DNA from: Urechis unicinctus
Taxonomy: Eukaryota > Annelida > Polychaeta > Xenopneusta > Urechidae
Length of the DNA: 64,000 bases
NCBI GenBank assembly: GCA_034190875.2
Contig: CM067344.1
Span: 67,846,527-67,910,526 of the forward strand
Direction of reading: 5' to 3'
Positions 12,359-25,035 of this stretch are shown here, in pieces; the stretch's first letter is position 1, and each line of letters starts with the position of its first letter. The notes beneath the pieces are model-generated. The model saw nothing but the letters and a program-made list of their open reading frames with translations. It did no database searches and had not been told where the DNA came from. The position numbers were made by a program, and so were the translations under genes.

Positions 12359-14379
12359 ATGCCTTATTGTTGTGCGTTTGGTTGTCGGAACAATGAGAAG
12401 TCAGGCGTGAGTTTTTTTCTGTTTCCAAAAGACAGCAAAATGCGCCGCATATGGGTGTCGAAAGTCAAACGTAAACACTGGAGTCCTACACTCACGACGG
12501 TTCTATGTTCTGATCATTTCGAGAATGGTGCTTATGATACTGACCCAGAGCTGCTCAAAAGTCTAGGATTTCGTAAAAAACCTAGGCTCCGAAAAGAGGC
12601 CATGCCAACTCTCTTTAGCCACGTTGGAGTTGATGACAGTCAAAGTAAGCGACGGAGTGCCTCGGAGAAAAGGCAGCGACAACAGGTGAGATCTGTTGGC
12701 TTGAACCTTTAGGCTAGTCCTGCTATGTTGACGTATACTTATTTAGATGTTAATGAATTTATCACCAAGTTGCCAGTATATCAATCTAGCTGTTTCTTGT
12801 CATGCAGGTAGTAAATGAAATGGTATTGGCAGCTGAGCAGAAACATAAATCAAGTGACAGTGGTGAACCACAGACAGGTTTCACACCCAAGCACTGCCGA
12901 CCTAGGCGAAGGAACTTCGCTTCTGACAGCATCCACGTTGTGTGCTACACCAGGGGCGAGTGCCTTGCCGTCTGCAGAACATGAAGCTTGCTCTCACTTG
13001 TCATTTGGGGTGCAGGCAAATGTTTCCGTGAGTGTCTCAAGGCAACTGCATTATTATATTTGATGAAATGCATTGGCAGGGATAACTTCTGTTGAATGTA
13101 TCCATGTGTCTTTTCAGAGTCAATTTGTAAACATTTACATCCTGTAAGGGTATGATGAATGAAATTGTAGCATACTTATTGTATTGATACCACAGATGGC
13201 TGACAAGTCCCTGCAGACACAGAGTTCCTTCTTTCCTGGAATAAAGAAATATTCCAGAGGTACCCAAGTTAGCCCATCTCAGCACTGCATCGGGACACAG
13301 TGCAATTTGCTGATCCAAATGCAGGTCTGGTCAGAGCCAAGTGGCTCTCTGTCACTAGGCATGTCGTCAATGAGCACGCGGGGCATGGGGATCTGTACCC
13401 AGAATGTGAGCATGCACTACTAGAGGACAGGAAGTGGATACTGAAGGGTCAGTGTTAGTTTTTAATCATATAAGTTTACATAGAAATATTTACTTCAGTT
13501 GTAGTGTAATTAAATGAGTCATAAAGTTAAAATCCATGTCCTTGTGGTACTACTTTACCAAAGAAATGTAATCTGTATTGATATATGTGTTAACCATAAA
13601 TAGGATCAATAGGATGGCTTTCCCCATCAGAGCAGACATCAAGCCTAGAATCGTATCACAAAGTGGTCACATTCTTCGCACCAAAGAGTGTTCACTATCC
13701 CTATGCCACCATGGAGGCCAGGTAATACCAATGAAATTCGGTTGTGTATATTTGTTGTATGGAAGTTTAGCACATTTGTATACTGGCAGCTGTAATGTTC
13801 TTTGTATAATTATGTGCTCAAGTTTCAATTCTTACTTAGCAATATGTTATCAACCTGCTATATATATATATATCCAGATTGCTCCTAGCAGTAATTCACT
13901 TCAATGAAAACTCGAACAGAGCTCAAGCCATCACTGAAGGAGGTCAGTCACAATGGAGTGTGTCTTATCCCAAAGCCAGACAGGGAGACCCAGTTGTCAA
14001 GCCGGTCAAAGTACCAATTACTTTTGGTGTGTAGGTGCATTAATCTAAAATGAAACACATGTTATTTTGACATTTATTACCGGAACCTAAATAAGTTTCA
14101 TATGCACAAACATTGTAACCCTATTCAAATGGGCATATTTTATAACTAACTTGTTTTATGACTATCATAAAATATGAATATCATTGATTTCCTTCAGACT
14201 ATGTACATCAGTTCATTGCTGAGGTGCTTGATCTCAGGCAAAAATACCCAAGCTACAGACTTGCTGATGTCCTTGCAGAGGAAAGGAATCTTCCACCTCC
14301 TATTGCCTCCCAGTACGCGAAACCTGCAAAGGATCTTCTCGTAGGTGCTCACAGGTGTAGATTTAACCTGACCAAGTAA
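12359..14379 (+). pseudogene. Transposase relict A: THAP exon plus C-terminus, core deleted
   Basis: Proposed exons are 12359-12685, 12808-13027, 13196-13447, 13604-13721, 13878-14026 and 14198-14379, all GT-AG. Exon 1 gives a clean THAP domain: C4 or C5, C9, C50, H53, W32 and AMPTLF at 81-86. In the exon 1 frame, exon 2 stops at 12982-12984. The following linker reads on in the +1 frame into exon 3 (GTQVSPSQ, GTQCN). Near 13290-13310 the linker passes abruptly into the region matching the KWLS exon of transposase B, one frame off. Everything between is absent, including the first Cys cluster, GGD, DRHP and DIWH motifs. From there to the TAA the reading stays open and the splice phases (1, 2, 1) equal those of B. 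The LESYH glutamate and HFNEN motif remain. The start codon is the one beside the first zinc ligand. A 168-residue THAP-only product is possible. Confidence 0.8.
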
Positions 14380-15380
14380 TCTTCCACTCCTGCCAGCACT
14401 TTTCTGTTTCTTTTGCCCAGTCTGTGCCATATCCATAATGTAAACTGGCGGTAGGCTAGATACCTGAATTATCTGAAGCAATATGTCAATAAGTTGTCTA
14501 TGGTTTTGAAATAAGTTGCATAGTTAAAAAAACAATTGTCATTTGTCAACCATTCCCTCACTTTGTAATTGTAAGCTCTGCCTCTGGATTTCATGTTAAT
14601 GGTTTTATTTATTATTTGGCTATGTGAAATATATTGTAGTTTATCAATATGAACACTGAATGTTTTACACAGCTGGATTGATGTTCCCTTAGTAATAAAT
14701 ATGATTGTTCAACCTCAAACCGTCCTTTTTGGTAGCAATAATGGCTAACTTACTCATTGTAGAGACCTCATCTCCAACAGGTCCATTCATTTGAATAGAT
14801 TCAAATTTGGAAGCTTCCAGCACATTTTATTCAGGCAGTTTGCCAGGAATCTTGGCTGCTTGGTGATGCATGTCCATTCCTCTGTTATAGCCATCACTCT
14901 CTCCAAACCTCTGATGCACACTCTGGCTTCGTCCATTGGGATGCAGTGCTGACTGAATATAACAGGAAAATACTTTATATACTGCATGTAATCATCTGTC
15001 AAAAATGTTTAATGTGCTGACGGTACAATGGCAAAGCTACATTCACTAGCCAAGTTCTATCTGTTGTAATAGTTACATCTGTCAACATACCATCCTCAAC
15101 TTACAGAATGTGTAAATCTATTGGGTAATTGATACTAAAGATTATTTTTTACCAGTTAACGTAGTTCAATAAAGCTGGGGAAGGGTATTCTTAAACTCAC
15201 CATTCGTCGAAATCTTTTGTGGATTCTTCATCCGAAGCGAGTTAGAGCTCCCGGTGTCATTTCGAAGTGTGACTTGGATTTTTCAACTCCCGTCCGTATT
15301 GTCTCAAATAAATAGTCATGGACATAATTTGCCCCAATTTTATGCTATGGGGCCTCGTTATTTTCATCAGAAGACGACAT
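14349..15380 (-). pseudogene. Ballast-domain (P2X7-tail-like) relict of element A
   Basis: Read on the - strand. Exon 1 runs from ATG 15380 to a donor at 15200-15199. It has an in-frame TAG and a frame change, but ends in an acidic run before the same split codon (TG, GTGAGT) seen in the intact gene. Exon 2 starts at 14952 and encodes CQHCIPM, then RVC, ITKQPRF and NCLN in the spacing of the intact protein at 45679-46726, ending at a TGA at 14789-14787. A third exon from the acceptor at 14457-14456 encodes AYRQF, a Trp-rich helix and LGKRNRKV, then TGA at 14351-14349. The last exon lies antisense to the transposase terminal exon. The order and motifs are seen directly. The frame breaks show it is no longer a full gene. 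Confidence 0.7.
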
Positions 15381-15481
15381 GGCTTCATTTAATAACAGTG
15401 TAATACTAAAATCCAAACAATCGCTTTTCGCTTCGCTCGCTCGATCGCTGTCAAATTCTTTCTGAGGCCTCGCAGCAGGAA

Positions 15482-15489
15482 TGACGTCA
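15482..15489. promoter_or_regulatory. Full CRE/ATF site upstream of ballast relict A
   Basis: TGACGTCA about 100 bp before the - strand ATG at 15380, close to a CTAGCGGCC stretch. It mirrors the site in the opposite promoter of the element. Confidence 0.5.
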
Positions 15490-15675
15490 CGCAACCTGCC
15501 CCTAGCGGCCAACTGAGGCAAAATGGCATCGAGAAGATGGCTTCGTATTTTCTTCCGAGTGGAACCTTATCGGTGGATTTTTAGTAGTTATGCATAGCGG
15601 TGCAATGAATTATGAGTACCCGTTGGTTAATGAGTTATTAATCTTCATTTTGAAACACAAAATAAAGAAATGATG

Positions 15676-15695
15676 AAAATCGTTGAAGTTGACCT
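15676..15695 (-). repeat. Right terminal inverted repeat of element A
   Basis: Inverted partner of 12059-12078, matching at 18 of 20 positions, immediately followed by TTAA. Confidence 0.85.
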
Positions 15696-15699
15696 TTAA
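15696..15699. repeat. Right TTAA target-site duplication of element A
   Basis: Second copy of the TTAA at 12055-12058. Confidence 0.85.
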
Positions 15700-17519
15700 G
15701 TTTAAGCCGGGTACTATTATTAATATGAAATTGAATGGTTGGATGATACGCCCACAAAGCACTCTCTAAGACAAAACCAACCAAATATGTTGCATTTAGC
15801 AGTACCAGTGCAGTAGGAATCCATGGCGTGCTACGCTGAGATTAGCGCCAATAAAAATGGTCGTCGTGGGAGAGGACATGGTAAAATTTATCTCTTATTA
15901 AGTCAAACCAAATTGAAAGGAAGAAAATCCATTTATATATGTTCGAAAATAACAGACAAGCAAACTTCTATGGTGAAATTACTAAATTCAATACCACTTG
16001 AAAGGCTACTCAGGTCGCCGTCTTGCGTAGTCTATACGCAACAGCCCTGAAATTGTGCTGGCGCCAGGTCTTAATGCTTCTGCATTACTGCCTTGGTTTG
16101 ATTAAGAGGGGTCGCATGCGTAATCATGAATACAAAACGGCCCGTACCAAATCCCATGAAAATTGAAACACATTTGTAAGCTTCCAGTCAGTCTCATTTG
16201 TTTCAATTATCTCCCCAAAATAATATGTTGCTTCAGTAGAAGAAGAAAAAGCCAAAGAGTAATTTTGACCCAATGGGCGTAATTATAGTCACTCGCTGTA
16301 TGCGATTTACGATTGAATTAGCCCCAACAAATATTTCCCGACTGTGAGTTAATAACATTATCAATATATGAAAGATGCACATGATTTGCGGGCGAACTGT
16401 TATTTGCGTCAAGATAGATCGGTTTCTTACAACCGGCTTTACTTGAATCGGAGAGGTTTTTATGCAGTTGTTCGCTTACAATTTTTTATCCAGCGATAGC
16501 ACAATTGTGTCTATGTCATTTATGGCTATGGCATACGGCTAAAATATTAACCATGTTAATCTGTAATTAACTGCTCATAATAAACGAGCTGATGATCGAT
16601 ATATACGTCGCTTTGCAGCTATGATGGATAATATTGCATTATCATGGATTGCAGCTACATCATTGACCTTCATCTTCAGATTTGATCATTCAATCATGAA
16701 CGCATTAAATGTATTGTAAATAATAACAACGGCTTCATAAAACTGACTGGGTTATAATGCAGCGTTGTAGTGGATGGCTTATCTTGCCTGTTAATCTGAT
16801 TCGTCATGTTCGACATTATACAAATGAAAAACATCCATCGCCATTCCCACAGCCATGGCAGTCACTCAAGTGTAGCACCCCACTCCTTACCAAGAACCAT
16901 GATTAAATACACTATCTTATATATTTCCCTATATTATGTGCTCGATTCATCCGAAGTCGGCCGAGGAATGAGCACCCCGTCCTAACTAACTTCGGCTTAA
17001 CGTGATGATGCTGTACATATCTGCTGGATATTAACCAACTGAACTGGTAGTCCACCTAGTACATTAGGTCAACGTCAGGTTTGATTAAGTAACAATGGAT
17101 GTTGGATCATGAGTTGGTTGTGCATATTGCCATCTGCAATCATGATTCTACTCATTACCATTTTCTCTATTCATGCAGTTATAGTGTATCGACCACGAAG
17201 TCGGTTATATACATGAACTGAACAGCATATGCGTGTCATGGAATCCTATCTTCGATTGTTCATTATATTGTAGTATTCGATAAAGATGTTATGTCAATTT
17301 GATCATACCAAATCATTCATTGTCATAGTCAATGATTATGATACCAACCAACCACGCGGTTGTATGTATACAAAAGATGATAGTTCGTCACAATATAAAC
17401 AACGCCTTCAGGAATTATCTAAGAAAACAACTTTTCCTTCTTGATATGTCAGCATCAGAGCCTTCCAGGTTATTCCATTATGGGTTTGTAAATTACGAAG
17501 CGATAACTGTAGGTGGGTA
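15700..17519. other. No recognisable feature
   Basis: Frames at 15823-16050 and 17332-17526 are short and match no family I know. There is no repeat structure I could see. Confidence 0.5.
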
Positions 17520-20500
17520 TGCATGAATTCTGGTTAATATCTTGAATAATTTGTTTAGGGTATTATGCGCAAGATAAATGACGCTTGCGTTGCAGCGGGC
17601 TCTTTAATTCCAACAGGAGTAATAATCAATATTATTAGGTGCAAATATAACACGTAATACCCTTTTGGCCAGAAATCGTTCAATTGCTAACCGAAAAATG
17701 TGATCTATTCAGGAAAAAATCAGATTTTAAGTTTCTGAAATTAAGCTATGGATAATTTCATTCAATGAGTACTGTAATCTATGTTTATGACCTGCAGGGT
17801 ACGTCGATTAAGGCCAAACAAAACAGCTGTAAGTTGTCTCGTTGTGTGACTGATGTCACAACCTTACCCTCTACCAAATAGTATTCACAGATAATGGGCG
17901 TTCCCTTTTTATATGCCATATAGGTAATGGATGTTATGCCATAACATTGTAGCTACTGCGTTAAAATAGTGTTAAAAGAATATCATATGCATTGAAAAGC
18001 TATAACAACTCCCCCTGCTTAATGGTTTGTCTACATAAAATGACTGGTAAGAATCACTTTATTCCAAATTATTAGTGATTTATTACCGACTTCAGCGCTT
18101 AGCTTGAATTGCAAACACCATTATGCCACTAAACCTCTCTTAACATGATGTCATTGATACGTTCGTATACCATCTGAAAACGAGTTTATGGTTCTGCGAA
18201 GAAGCTATGTGGATGCCAGTTACGTATATAAACTACCTTGCCTCCCATCAATATCGATAAGGAAATACACGCGATCATGTGTCAGCTCCTGGGGTGGACT
18301 ATAAGCTATCTATAACTGCAAACTGTCACCTGGAAATAGACAGTGATAAATGGCTGCTGCTTGCAACGACAGTAATCTATATTGACGACCTATAGGCGAC
18401 TCAATGTCGTCCATCTTTCATGCAATAAGTGCCAGCATTTTAGTGTAAGGATAGTGAGACCGTCTGGTTGTCAGCTCCGAAATGTTGTGTCTCTCGTTTC
18501 GATGCATTATGAATGACAAATTTACACTTGACGAATTTTTAGCAGACCACCAGTAATGTTATCTTTGACTCTCTATGCATTACAAATATCTGTGATAATC
18601 TGACTGCCTTTAATATTATCATCTCCTTGCATTTTGCCTAACCTGCAAAAGGTAGGCTTTGGTTGGTCACCAGGTTATTTTTGTGCAATTGGAAACCTTA
18701 AAACAAAATCCAAGGCAAATTGTTTCCTGAGGCGCTCGATAATCTCTAATTCTGATTTCGATGAACGGCCTGATATCTCTTAATTTTGATAAATGCAAGT
18801 GGTAACCTCCATCATTATCAGCTACAACTAAGCAGCTTAGGGTTGATGACATGTGGGTCACGGGCACAAACACTACTGTTAAATCCCATCTCATCTCCAC
18901 CCCTCCCGACTTCTACAAAATAAATCCAGTCAGCAGGAAAATCGTTCAGCTCTTCGACACAGATTGACAACAGAAATCTCAAAAGTCAAAAGCTATTTTG
19001 CATAAAAAATATGACTTTGGTTCGAATATATGAGCTCACAACTTCTGCAACTTATCAATGTTTGTACAATAGTACACTGATATTTGTCATTCAACGATTA
19101 TGTCCATACTAGATTCAAAAGGCCTTTGTATCTGGATGTTCTCATTCTGGCGTTAGAAACTCACATTGGAGAAACGGGCTTCCAAATAATATTGTTTCTA
19201 ACGGAATTGTAGACAAACACAGTCGAGTCGGGCTTGTGAAAAGTGTGCGTAACATTTTTTTTAAGATATGGCGTAATAACCCAGTAGCTCCAGCGTGCAA
19301 GGTACTTTTTCTGCTTTACAAGGTGCAGTGGAAAGCATTGTCAGTCTGTTTATTATGTTCAGTTTTAATTTGCTCAGCTTTATCTGCCAGTTAATAATAG
19401 GCTTCTCAATTCCACTATTGTTTCATATCTCTTTGAAATCATATAGTATCTTTTCCCATCTTATCCTCGGAATTATAATCCGTATATCGCCAAATACATA
19501 TGAATGTTCTTCATTGCATCCGCTATAGCCTATTGATAAGTTACCTAACATATGCTCGCTGATCAGATTGATGCTATTAGGCTTTTGATATTATTCAATC
19601 ACTCCCCTGTTTATGGATATATCCGCAGTCAATGTGATGATACAAGTAGTTATATATATTTCATGATAACCACCATGCATTGACCAGGATATATTTTCGT
19701 TTATCAACAATTATAATGACCCTCGCCCCCCAACGATCTATAACGCTTATATTGTGATCACCACTGTGTATTTTTAGGGGAATTCCACCTTAAGCATGAC
19801 GACCTAAATGAACTTCTGAATGATATGCCGCATTATACTCCTGCAATAGATGTATGACACGAAACCACGCATATTTTCTTACAGCAACATATATATTGTA
19901 GTTTTCACTACGCCTAATGCCATCTGCACTATAAGACAAACTTGTGTGTGGCTTTTCAAGTTTCGCCGATTGCACTCGTTGGATCAGGGGTCGAATAAAA
20001 GCGGTCACCGCGGCCATGAACATGGGTGGATACCAACAAAAACTTGCTACCTCGAATGTTGTGGTGTGCTTGAAGTTTAATCAGATGGAGAATGCAATAT
20101 ACGATTTATAGCGTTTAGCAGCTTCAGTTTATTGTTAGTTTCATACGGGTTATATATGTTTACAGGTCCTTGATTATATATTAAGAGATCTCTGGATTAA
20201 GTGAGTTTATCTCTAATTCTATGAATTAAATGTGAACCTTGTGTGGTTTGTAAATTTTAAGATTTGCAAATGTCATTGCCGTGGCACACCGTGTACCGCG
20301 CTGATCAGGGAGCTCAGATGGTCCACTACCGCTCTATCTAATCTTCCTCATTCTGCAACAGACCTGGCGTTGTTAGGAGTTCGTTCACTCGAAGCAGATA
20401 ATAAGCGCTCATTCCCGGTCTTTGTTTAACTTCCATCCCATTGGCGCAATCTAGTGCCGATAACTGTTCTGTTTGAGAGTATAATGGCACTAAAGGGATG

Positions 20501-21580
20501 CTGTCTAGCATTTCAATCATCGCCTGCCTTCGCAACATCACCTCGTTCACTTGGCAAAATATTTCGCCGTGTTATGTTTGCCAGGCTTTGATTTTTGCAC
20601 TTGCTTTCAAAGCAATTACCTTAAACGACGAACAAGAGGTATTTTTTAACAAGACCTCAAAGTAAGGTCTAGCACGTGACTGATAACATTTAATACTAAC
20701 AGAATATGTCACCTTATTCTTTTACAATTATATGTACTTATAAATTATTTATATGTCTCTGAAATATAACCAAGTCGATTTTGATGTCTCACAGGAGTGG
20801 GGGGGGGGGGGGGGTGGTATTTAGCCTGAAATGGTTGCCAATCATCACATTGTTCACAACCATAGTCTGACAACGAAAGGCTGCGTACTAGCGGGACACC
20901 ACTATGCGTTTACTCAGCTCCACACCTCACAATCACAATCAACATACTAAAAGCACTTCGCAATAGCCAAAGAAATCACTAATATATTTTAGCACCTTTC
21001 TCAGATTAATGCTAAACAGATTAAATATCAAATCTTCTCCTTCTACTCAGACCACTGGAAATATCTTGCTTAAGGTTGCTAATATACCACAAAGCAGATG
21101 CATTTTGTTTGCATTGATAGATGCTTTGCCGAATGATTGGTACCTATGAGTCTATTCTTCCTATCTTGTTGCTCCCATCAGTCTTACACTGCATCTGGCA
21201 AAACACCATTCAAGTCGGTTACTTAATTGCATCTATGTTTCTAAAGCGTGGTTTCATTTGCCCCTTGCCAATATATGCAATATATATGACTGTTTGCTAG
21301 TTACTCCGACATATAATGGCTAGCAATTTAGTCTAGAGCTGTTTCATTGCTGGATAATCAAGTTGCAGCAAATTTTAACCACACAATGGGGATTTTAGAC
21401 TGACCGTTCTCGATTCGACACCATAATCACGTTGCTTTTGTGGTAGCACATAGCGAATAGCATACATCCTTTACGCTATCTGCATCGTTATATTTTCATA
21501 TGTTGGACCACAGAGTGGCCTCCTTGAGCGGCAACATAATGCCCATAATGATGTAGCATTGCATAAATGTTCCCGACCAG
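17520..21580 (+). repeat. Long diverged direct duplication, copy 1
   Basis: Aligns by eye with 60556-64000, same orientation and same order, from a GAATTCTGG start to TGATGTAGCATTG, where the window ends for copy 2. Examples of shared landmarks are GTGTCAGCTCCTGGGGTGGA, the stretch around 19800-19860, and 20890-21000. This copy holds about 480 bp at 18503-18985 that the other lacks. No gene is evident. The two frames shared with the other copy (near 19790-20023 and 20232-20429) are discussed under rejected items. Confidence 0.85.
20799..20814 (+). repeat. Poly-G run
   Basis: Sixteen consecutive G residues inside the duplicated block. The other copy (near 63260) has six, so the run has expanded or contracted since duplication. 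Confidence 0.95.
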
Positions 21581-24500
21581 CGGGTACCATTCGAACGTGT
21601 ATATGAGGAGACCAACAAAGAGGATTTTGCAAGCTCTATTGGACCCGTTTCACGGCTGGCCGTTCCAGTGATTGCTTATATATTATTGCTGTCGTGACAT
21701 TGATATTTCCCTGTCTACATGTGAAATGTCGAGACAGCTGTCGGGGCTAGAGGATCGAGGAAGTAGGTTAAAAAGTAAAGTTGATTGTATCTCAAAGCGG
21801 AATTTGTTTCTTCAACTCAACCTGATCCCGTTACACGTGATCATTTCATTATTCTTACATAGCCAAGCTTTTCTTTAAGGTCATCTACCTTGGCAATGTA
21901 ATTCAGACCATTTAAAATGACTCAGACCCGCGGGACACAGACGGAAATATTAAATGCCATGGTGTTAATTATAATAAAAGAATAAATGCCACACGAAATA
22001 TATAATTAGCACCAATAAAATTCTACTTTTGTTTAGTCAAGAGAAGAAACGACGATGACGATGAGGAAGATGCAAATCATAAGCTTAATACATTGAACGT
22101 AATGTAAAACCCCACTCTTATGATTTCCGTTGTTGCGGACGATATTTTGCCGATGTAGATGCATGTAACGTTGCTACATTATAATTAGTGACATATTTGC
22201 GATAATTGTTTGCGACATGTTTACATTCTAAACCAACTTTAATGCAAGACATTATGAAGCTATTAAAATGTACATTGAAATGCTACCCCGTCAACGCAAA
22301 GGACGAAGAAGGTACTGATGGTAGTAGCTATAGTGACAATAAATTGCTTCTTTGCCGAAGAAGTATAGATGCCTTGCCAAAAACCTGTATTTAGTTGTGA
22401 TAGTTGTCACTTCTGCAGGTAAACTGTGCGCAAGGACGATTGCTTAAACTTACGCTTCTTAATTTGTACACCGCAGCCAGAAATGATGGATGTGTTACAA
22501 ATCGACATTTTGTGCATTTTTAATTATGTCGGATTAGCCAATTATGCGCCGGGTCTTAAGGTGATATATTCATAGTTATTTGCCTTGACTGATTGAAATG
22601 GGTGTTAGTGTACCGTGCAATGAAGCTCACCCCTTAACCTAAATTATTCACTTGTTATGCTGCCGTTCGCGTTGTTAACAAGTAAACTTACTTGAATCAT
22701 ATGCTGAATGCAATCTTAATATATAATACGTAAAGCAATGCGCAGCAAATAAATCAGGTTTGTTTTCTGTCTGCCGAATATGCATAAGAATATGCGTGAG
22801 GAATGTGCGCAATTAAGGTTCAAATAGCAGTTAAAATACGGTTAATATATTTGGTAATCACTGGGGCGAATCATCGCCTATCAGGTAAAGGTATGAGCGA
22901 ATTTACAACCTTTAGTGATTGAAAACCAATTTGTCAACTGGTTTTCATACCACAATGAATGCAATGAGTTAGGATCCGAGTAACAGGTTAAATATCACGA
23001 CAAAGATTCAATATCACTCCTCATCTATAACCACCACAATATGAGACAAATACACGCTTATATATGTTGGTAACGTATGACTGCTATAGATGCTCAATAA
23101 TTCGTCGGTTGACCCATCAATACGCATGATATATGTAATAGTGATTAGTGTGGCCTTTTTCACGGCGTGAAAACGAAGTCAAGACGATTTGCTGGTTCCA
23201 TGTTATCTTCTTATTGCTGTTTTTGCTTTTGTTTCGATGGTGAGCTTATTATGCTGGAAAGCTGACTTTGCGAGCCATTGTGGAAACCATAACAACCACC
23301 ATATGGACAATTAAATGCACAGTATGATTGGTAGCTGATGCTGCTTAAGGTCGGTAGCTTGTATTGTTACTGGATGCATAAAGATGAATTCAGGGAGATA
23401 TCATCTGCGTATTAAACACTATACTATCGCAGATGGGAGTGTGTTTAGATAGAGTGAGATATTATGACTCAACATTTGTCAGATCATACTATGATTCAAG
23501 TGTTTTTGGAACGCAGTCTGAAACACAAGAGTAGTGTCTAAAATAATGACAAATGGTGAAGTTACGAGTGTATTTGGAAGTCACGCACCCAAAATGTTGT
23601 GACTCCCAGATAGAGAGAAAGCCCGATAAATATTTGTTTTAGCTCTGCGCTGAACGAGACAAAGCAAATGCGTGAATAGATGTCACTTATTTATCCATCT
23701 TAAATTAATCTTCTTAGTGGCGTTGCACACAGTCAGGCTTTTGATCTTGCTATCTGTATTCAAAATACGAATTTGAACTACCTCCATTCGCCAAAACAGG
23801 GAAATGAAGCTATAGGATTCTTGACATCTCATAGTGCTACATCAAGAGGTGAAGTACTGTAGATCTCCACACGCCACCGAGGATCATCAATAATACACCC
23901 CAATAATATGCTTACAGAGTTTATAAGCACAGATCACAAGATAACCAAAATTGCTAATCTGATTTGCGTTTCCCTACTTTAGCAAGTGCAATAACTAATG
24001 TAATGCGTCCATAACGTCTAGGTTTGCCACATATGCACACATTTGTAATTTTGATACAGTGCTAAAGCCCTTGAATAAAACTAACGTTAGTGGCGTTGGC
24101 TGCAAAAGGTGATCCCTACAGATTCTATCCACTAAATACAAATAACTGTTGAATACTTGTCATTTCACCCCAAATATCGGAAACATATTTGAACAAGTTT
24201 TATGCGAATGAACCTCAGATGGGTAGCAGTGTAGCATCGGACATTCGAACTCATCCATGCAATCTACCATACTAATCAAACAAATGCAAACACCACGAAC
24301 AGTCCCGTATTCATTTCATCAATGCGTACAACAAAAACACAATATTAATGCACGTGACGATAAACTAGGCTAGTATTACTCCTCAGAATCATTCACTTTA
24401 CCGAGATATTTGAGTTTTCTGTAAATAAAGTGATTATTTTGCGCAGTCTATTTTGCCACATGACACTCAAGTTGGGCCTTATCGTAATCCATAAGGAAGT

Positions 24501-25035
24501 GACATATGACTTCCTTGGAAATACGACACTTAACATAATTAATTATTTATGGAGCTGGATACATAAAGCAAGGCAGTAAATGTCTGACATTGACAGCTGC
24601 AATCATGTGAAGTCGTGTGGGGTTTTGAAGACTGATTCATATATTTTGTGTTCATGAGCACAGCAAACTCATTCTTCAACATTAACTCATTGCTTCCTGT
24701 GGCTTATCTAGGACTCCAATGGCGCCATATTACCATGCTCTTTTTTCGCCAGATAGGTTCATGATAAGATTTATCTTTCATCGCATTTGCCCAAATGAGG
24801 CAACAAACGATCGACTGTAGTCACGACAAAGGGCTGAATGTAATTATACTCCGTTGTTAGTCTGCACGCGTCTATATCGACAAATGATAAACTCATATAG
24901 TGCTTATTCACACTCGTAATGACACAATATTGCTTTCAATTTACAGCAAGAAATGAGACCATTATATTTTGTACGGATGTGTAGTACATGTTTGCTTTAT
25001 GCATTTGGATGGTTGTGTCAATGAGTGCATAGTTT
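21581..25035. other. No recognisable feature
   Basis: AT-rich sequence with frames under 70 codons. The first part may continue the duplicated block, because copy 2 runs off the window end, but this cannot be tested here. Confidence 0.5.

Larger units (their letters stand above)
12059..15695 (+). mobile_element. Element A: degenerate Kolobok-type DNA transposon
   Basis: A 3637-bp element bounded by TTAA on both sides, with inverted ends that match at 18 of 20 positions. TTAA duplications plus a THAP-domain transposase are the known marks of the Kolobok superfamily. It carries a transposase relict on + (12359-14379) and a P2X7-ballast-like relict on - (14349-15380), pointing at each other. 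Its terminal repeats differ from those of element B, so it is a separate family with the same gene layout. Both genes carry frame breaks, and the transposase lacks its catalytic core, so it could move only if supplied with enzyme in trans. Confidence 0.85.

Noticed and set aside
14194..14481. 95-codon - strand frame starting MLQIIQ
   Set aside because: It overlaps the ballast relict exon in a different frame and shows no motif. The AYRQF...LGK frame is the meaningful one.
19790..20023. - strand frame whose last 21 codons are shared with 62137-62394
   Set aside because: Only three differences separate the copies over the shared end, and the upstream parts diverge with frame changes. This is too little to claim coding.
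20232..20429. Frame shared by both large duplication copies (also 62703-62930)
   Set aside because: The frame survives in both, but most of the differences change amino acids, so there is no sign of protein-level constraint.
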